This document shows positions 20,401 to 22,794 of a stretch of 22,794 nucleotides of DNA, piece by piece. Positions within the stretch are counted from its first letter, which is position 1; each line of letters opens with the position of its first letter. The stretch comes from Bacteroidales bacterium UBA3724 (lineage in GTDB: Bacteria; Bacteroidota; Bacteroidia; Bacteroidales; P3), in NCBI GenBank assembly GCA_002371315.1, contig DFHL01000066.1, positions 1 to 22,794 on the forward strand, given 5' to 3'. The notes beneath the pieces were generated by a model. It worked only from the letters and a program-made list of their open reading frames with translations, was not told the DNA's origin and did not search any database. Position numbers and translations under genes: made by a program.

Positions 20401-20517
20401 AAGGTCGTTGGCCTCGCTGTACAGTTGGGCCGTGGATTTTGACTGTCCACTGCCCTGCGCCGCGGCGGTGGCTGCCATAGCCAGCAGGGCGGCGCACAAA
20501 AGGGTGATGCGCTTCAT
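17425..20517 (-). CDS. Large periplasmic TPR-repeat protein
   Basis: The 1030-aa product begins with a signal peptide (MKRITLLCAALLAMAATAAAQ, cleavage after AAA) and then consists almost wholly of tetratricopeptide and Sel1-like helical repeats, recognisable by recurring W/Y-x2-A...A/G-x-Y-x2-A patterns such as AQHLFDQYI, ALREYLKVEP, AKKYFKRVAD and ALETFDRLLNQYP. The last 30 residues are Ser/Thr/Glu-rich and look disordered. Such proteins act as scaffolds in envelope complexes; no catalytic domain is seen. ATG 20517 is chosen because it starts the signal peptide. It is translationally coupled to the outer-membrane barrel gene downstream, which suggests a joint envelope assembly or transport role. 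Partners are not deducible from the window. Confidence 0.9.
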   Translation of the reverse strand: MKRITLLCAALLAMAATAAAQGSGQSKSTAQLYSEANDLFRKEKFAVAQHLFDQYIDRNDATDQDEATYYAAICSEQLRNGDALFRLNEFLRLYPESGHVNMARMAIGNVHFDNGDWNTALREYLKVEPSEVEFNHRSEYEYKTGFCYFQQGDKENAKKYFKRVADGKSYYKNAATYYYADILFSAGQYESADKEFRKIEKEKSFKKIVPVYRFYIKYHLGQEDEVIRMAPDLLADPNLVLRDEVERIVGDVYFNRGEYKKALEYYQMAANDAARKTGGAKSGATDYPMGYCHYMLGQYDSAAAYLSTFKGRNDSTAQNALFTLGDTYIKLNRKNDARTAFKSASEMHHNADIEEEAAFNYAKLSCELNPNAYNESIRSFENYLKRYPKTKRKAEVQQILTSLYCTTKNYKDALALIERNKKELLKDATMRQAYQRILVNRGIDLFNERNLQQAAVCFDSAVSVNATPSITTDALYLSAESQYRLANYGRSQKQLDRFFTATSRKSSVYYPQALYTAGYVYMRRKRYDLAEEKFSEFLNLTKEGGDRKQTLDAYNRMGDCLYVKKNFDGAIGYYNRVINAQGQDADYATYQKALCYGAQGKNVEKLNSLNYIFEKFSNSPLSPKAMFEIANTYLICDNNEMAMLYYNNFVNKYSQSSFVPQALLNIGLIYYNTERNDKALETFDRLLNQYPGTDEARDALMSIKNIYIEQDRVEEYFEYVSRTTKGTVSAVEQDSTLYLAAENRYFAGNYDNAIAGFSNYIQKFPHGLFILKAHYYLADALTRTNQQAKALAHYEWVAERGNNPYTENCLYQAATINYSQRNYRKALDHYVPLVVVSSTDASRLQARMGILKCWYALKDTGNVAISAAQLLAEPKATTEQRDEASILLARSYYYADDRAKAFDAYNALTSSANGDYMGEAAYRRAEIRFQQNDLDGAEHIIEAVVNNPGSDYWLAKSFILWADIFHRRGNDLQARQTLQSIIENYEVESDADEEVVMEARQHLQALNSQQQTSSESTAPDTETPTILIEE

Positions 20518-20637
20518 ATTTTTATGCGTTACTTTTTCCTGTATTTTGCAGTTTATAACGCACAAACGATAATAATATTATATAGACCTGAAAAAAATAT
20601 TGCCGCCCTGGCCGCCTTTATCGCTGACGCGAAAAAA

Positions 20638-20673
20638 GGGACAACAGCCGCCGGCATCCCGACGTGTTGTCCC
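20638..20673 (-). terminator. Intrinsic terminator of topA
   Basis: GGGACAACA (20638-20646) and TGTTGTCCC (20665-20673) form a perfect nine-base stem. On the minus strand the stem is followed by six T residues (20632-20637), a classical terminator 40-odd bases beyond the topA stop. Confidence 0.85.
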
Positions 20674-20684
20674 TCGTGTCCAAA

Positions 20685-20709
20685 GGTTTAGGGCCACGAG
20701 CCTTAAACC
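20685..20709. terminator. Second hairpin just after the topA stop
   Basis: GGTTTAGGGC (20685-20694) pairs with GCCTTAAACC (20700-20709) with one mismatch. It has no T-run and lies between the topA stop and the main terminator; it may be a 3'-end stabiliser. Confidence 0.5.
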
Positions 20710-20715
20710 ATAGTA

Positions 20716-22794
20716 CTATTTCTTCTTCTTGCTTTTCTTTTCCTGCATCTCGCGGATTATGGCCACGGCATCGGCAAGGCTGATTGTCAGCGGGTCATAG
20801 CCGTTCTTGGGCAGGCGGTAGTTCTCCGACTTGTAGGTCAGATAGGGGCCGAACTTGCCGACATTCGACACGACCTTCTCGCCCTCGTACTCGCCTATCT
20901 CGTGGGGGAACATAGCCTTGAGGCGCTCCTTCTCCTCGGCCTGTTGGCGCTTGGTGTTGATGATTTCCGTTGCGCGCTCCAGGCTTACGGTGTAGGGGTC
21001 GTCCGACTTGGAGAGCGAGTAGAACTTGCCGTCGTGGCGCACGTAGGGTCCAAAGCGGCCTATGCTGACCACCACGTCGCTGTCCTCGTAGGTGCCGAGG
21101 GTGCGCGGCAGCGAGAACAGGTCGAGGGCCTCCTCGAGGGTGATGCTCTCGATGCTCTGTCCCTTCTTCATCGATGCAAAGCGTGGCTTCTCGTCGGCGT
21201 TGGTCTCGCCGATCTGTATCAGGGTGCCGTAGCGGCCTATCTTGGCATAGACGTTCTTGCCCGAGGCGGGGTCGGTGCCCAGCAGGCGCTCGCCGCTGGT
21301 GCGTTTCGAGTGGCTCTGGGTCTGCTTGACGTTGCGGTGGAAGGGCACATAGAACTGGCCTATCACGTCGCGCCAGGCCTGCGTGCCGTTGGCCACGTCG
21401 TCAAAGTCCTTCTCCACCTTGGCGGTGAAGTTGTAGTCCATAATGTCGGTGAAATGCTCCATAAGGAACTGGTTGACAATCGTTCCGATGTCGGTGGGGA
21501 AGAGCTTGCCCTTCTCGGCGCCGAGGTGCTCGGTCTTCTCGGTTCGCACGATGTCCTTGCCCGGGGCAAGGGTGAGGGTTATGACGTTGACATCCTGCGG
21601 GGCGCGGTCTTCCTTGATGACGTATTCGCGCTTCAGGATGGTCGAAATGGTCGGCGCATAGGTCGACGGGCGGCCGATGCCGAGGTCTTCAAGCTTCTTG
21701 ACCAGGCTGGCCTCGGTGTAGCGTGGCGGATGCTGCGTGTAGTGCTGCGTGGCTACGCTCGACTCGAGGACCAGTGGCATACCCTCCTTCACGGCGGGCA
21801 GCTGGTGGTTCGGGTTCTCCTCCTCCTCCTCGTCGGTCGATTCGAAGTAGACCTTCAGGAATCCGTCGAAAAGCACCTGCTCGCCCGAGCAGCTGAACAG
21901 CTCCTTGTGGTTGTCGATGCCAATCTCGATGGTTGTCTTTTCGAGCTCGGCGTCAGCCATTTGCGATGCTATGGCGCGCTTCCATATCAGCTCGTACAGA
22001 CGGCGTCCGGCGGCGTCGGTGTTCACCTCGGTGGCCTGCATATCGGTGGGGCGGATGGCTTCGTGCGCCTCCTGTGCCCCTTTGATCTTGGTGTGGTAGC
22101 GGCGCGTCTTGACATATCGCTTGCCGTACATACTCTCAATCTGGCGGCTGGCCATATCGAGGGCCACCTCGCTCAGGTTGGTCGAGTCGGTACGCATATA
22201 GGTGATGTATCCCGACTCGTACAGCTGCTGTGCTATCTGCATCGTGCGTGCCACCGAGTAGCCCAGCTTGCGGCTGGCTTCCTGCTGCAGCGTCGACGTG
22301 GTGAAGGGCGGTGCGGGGCTGCGGCGGGCGGGCTTGGTCTCGACGCGGTCCACGGCGAAGGCCGTTTCCTTGATGCTGTTCAGGAAGGCCAGCGCCTCGT
22401 CCTCGCTGTCGAAACGGCGGCTCAGCTCGGCAATCAGGCGGCGGCCGCCATCCGACGCAAAGGTGCCGATGACGCGGAAGTAGCTCTGGCTGACGAAGTT
22501 CTTGATCTCCTCCTCGCGTTCAACGATGAGGCGCACTGCCACGCTCTGTACGCGGCCGGCGCTCAGGGCGGGCTTGATTTTGGCCCACAGGATGGGGCTG
22601 ATCTCGTAGCCCACCAGGCGGTCGAGCACGCGGCGCGCCTGCTGCGCGTCGACAAGGTTCATATCTATATCGCGCGGATGCTCAATGGCATACAGTATGG
22701 CGCTCTTCGTAATCTCGTTGAAAACGATGCGGCGCGTCTTTTCGGGCTTCAGGTCCAAAGTCTCTTTCAGATGCCACGCAATGGCTTCTCCCTC
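20716..22794 (-). CDS. topA: DNA topoisomerase I (5' end outside the window)
   Basis: The visible 692 residues are the bulk of a type IA topoisomerase. The frame runs open to the window edge, where EGEAIAWHL continues the toprim-side DREGEAIAWH motif, so the N terminus is missing. Catalytic Tyr is in ITYMRTDSTNLS (codon 22198-22200) and LSAGRVQSVAVRL is present. The C terminus has Topo_C_Rpt-like modules with GRYG, GRFGPYV and GKFGPYL motifs instead of Cys4 zinc fingers, then a Lys-rich tail (KKSKKKK). TopA relaxes negative supercoils by single-strand passage. Usual length in Bacteroidetes is near 780 residues, so about 90 are missing. It ends in tandem hairpins before the TPR gene. Confidence 0.96.
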   Translation of the reverse strand, partial: EGEAIAWHLKETLDLKPEKTRRIVFNEITKSAILYAIEHPRDIDMNLVDAQQARRVLDRLVGYEISPILWAKIKPALSAGRVQSVAVRLIVEREEEIKNFVSQSYFRVIGTFASDGGRRLIAELSRRFDSEDEALAFLNSIKETAFAVDRVETKPARRSPAPPFTTSTLQQEASRKLGYSVARTMQIAQQLYESGYITYMRTDSTNLSEVALDMASRQIESMYGKRYVKTRRYHTKIKGAQEAHEAIRPTDMQATEVNTDAAGRRLYELIWKRAIASQMADAELEKTTIEIGIDNHKELFSCSGEQVLFDGFLKVYFESTDEEEEENPNHQLPAVKEGMPLVLESSVATQHYTQHPPRYTEASLVKKLEDLGIGRPSTYAPTISTILKREYVIKEDRAPQDVNVITLTLAPGKDIVRTEKTEHLGAEKGKLFPTDIGTIVNQFLMEHFTDIMDYNFTAKVEKDFDDVANGTQAWRDVIGQFYVPFHRNVKQTQSHSKRTSGERLLGTDPASGKNVYAKIGRYGTLIQIGETNADEKPRFASMKKGQSIESITLEEALDLFSLPRTLGTYEDSDVVVSIGRFGPYVRHDGKFYSLSKSDDPYTVSLERATEIINTKRQQAEEKERLKAMFPHEIGEYEGEKVVSNVGKFGPYLTYKSENYRLPKNGYDPLTISLADAVAIIREMQEKKSKKKK

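Noticed and set aside
18031..20442. Very long open frame (about 800 codons) on the plus strand opposite the TPR gene, and similar ones opposite hflX, parC and the beta-barrel gene
   Set aside because: They mirror GC-rich codon use of the true genes, lack domain signatures, and show compositionally odd Val/Gly/His-rich translations.

Overview
The window looks like a chromosomal segment of a Bacteroidales bacterium (Prevotellaceae or Muribaculaceae-like; I cannot resolve the genus). Supports are a GroEL tail ending in a GGM repeat and Tyr, Bacteroidetes-type promoters (-7 TAnnTTTG, in one case with a -33 TTTG at 19 bp), weak or absent Shine-Dalgarno sites, the large Bacteroidetes form of topoisomerase IV subunit A, a TPR/outer-membrane barrel pair, and an SPII lipoprotein. 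The core genes are visibly GC-rich, while about 21-5500 is AT-rich and patchy.

Region A (1-3130) is a small island at groEL. The first 20 bases are the end of a groEL gene. They recur exactly at the end of a second, 5'-truncated groEL tail (about 2755-3072), which is followed by a strong terminator. Between the two copies lie about 2.7 kb of cargo: a stand-alone HNH nuclease, a DinD homologue behind a perfect dyad, a 400-base gene-free stretch with overlapping inverted repeats (candidate structured RNA), a two-helix membrane protein and a lipoprotein whose stop codon sits on the groEL junction. No integrase is visible. The layout resembles insertion with a long target duplication.

Region B (3131-5855) is more accessory DNA on the minus strand: an MNT nucleotidyltransferase/HEPN pair with a near-perfect promoter, a four-unit repeat array of about 41 bp period, a tight three-gene operon of unrecognised small proteins (two membrane-anchored), and a rod-like structured ncRNA candidate with its own promoter, back to back with the promoter of the next region.

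Region C (5856-8083, plus strand) is a likely three-gene operon: a self-inhibited Fic AMP-transferase with a winged-helix tail, a Bcp-type peroxiredoxin and a TM1586-like nitroreductase.

Region D (8087-22794, minus strand) is core genome, read from right to left: topA (5' end outside the window), a large TPR protein translationally coupled to an outer-membrane beta-barrel, folC, the topoisomerase IV A subunit, a GT4 glycosyltransferase, hflX, and a stand-alone alanyl-tRNA-editing-like protein. Three of its intergenic spacers carry degenerate short tandem arrays of different unit length (7-8, 11 and 7 bp); two of these are arranged as large inverted repeats on either side of folC.
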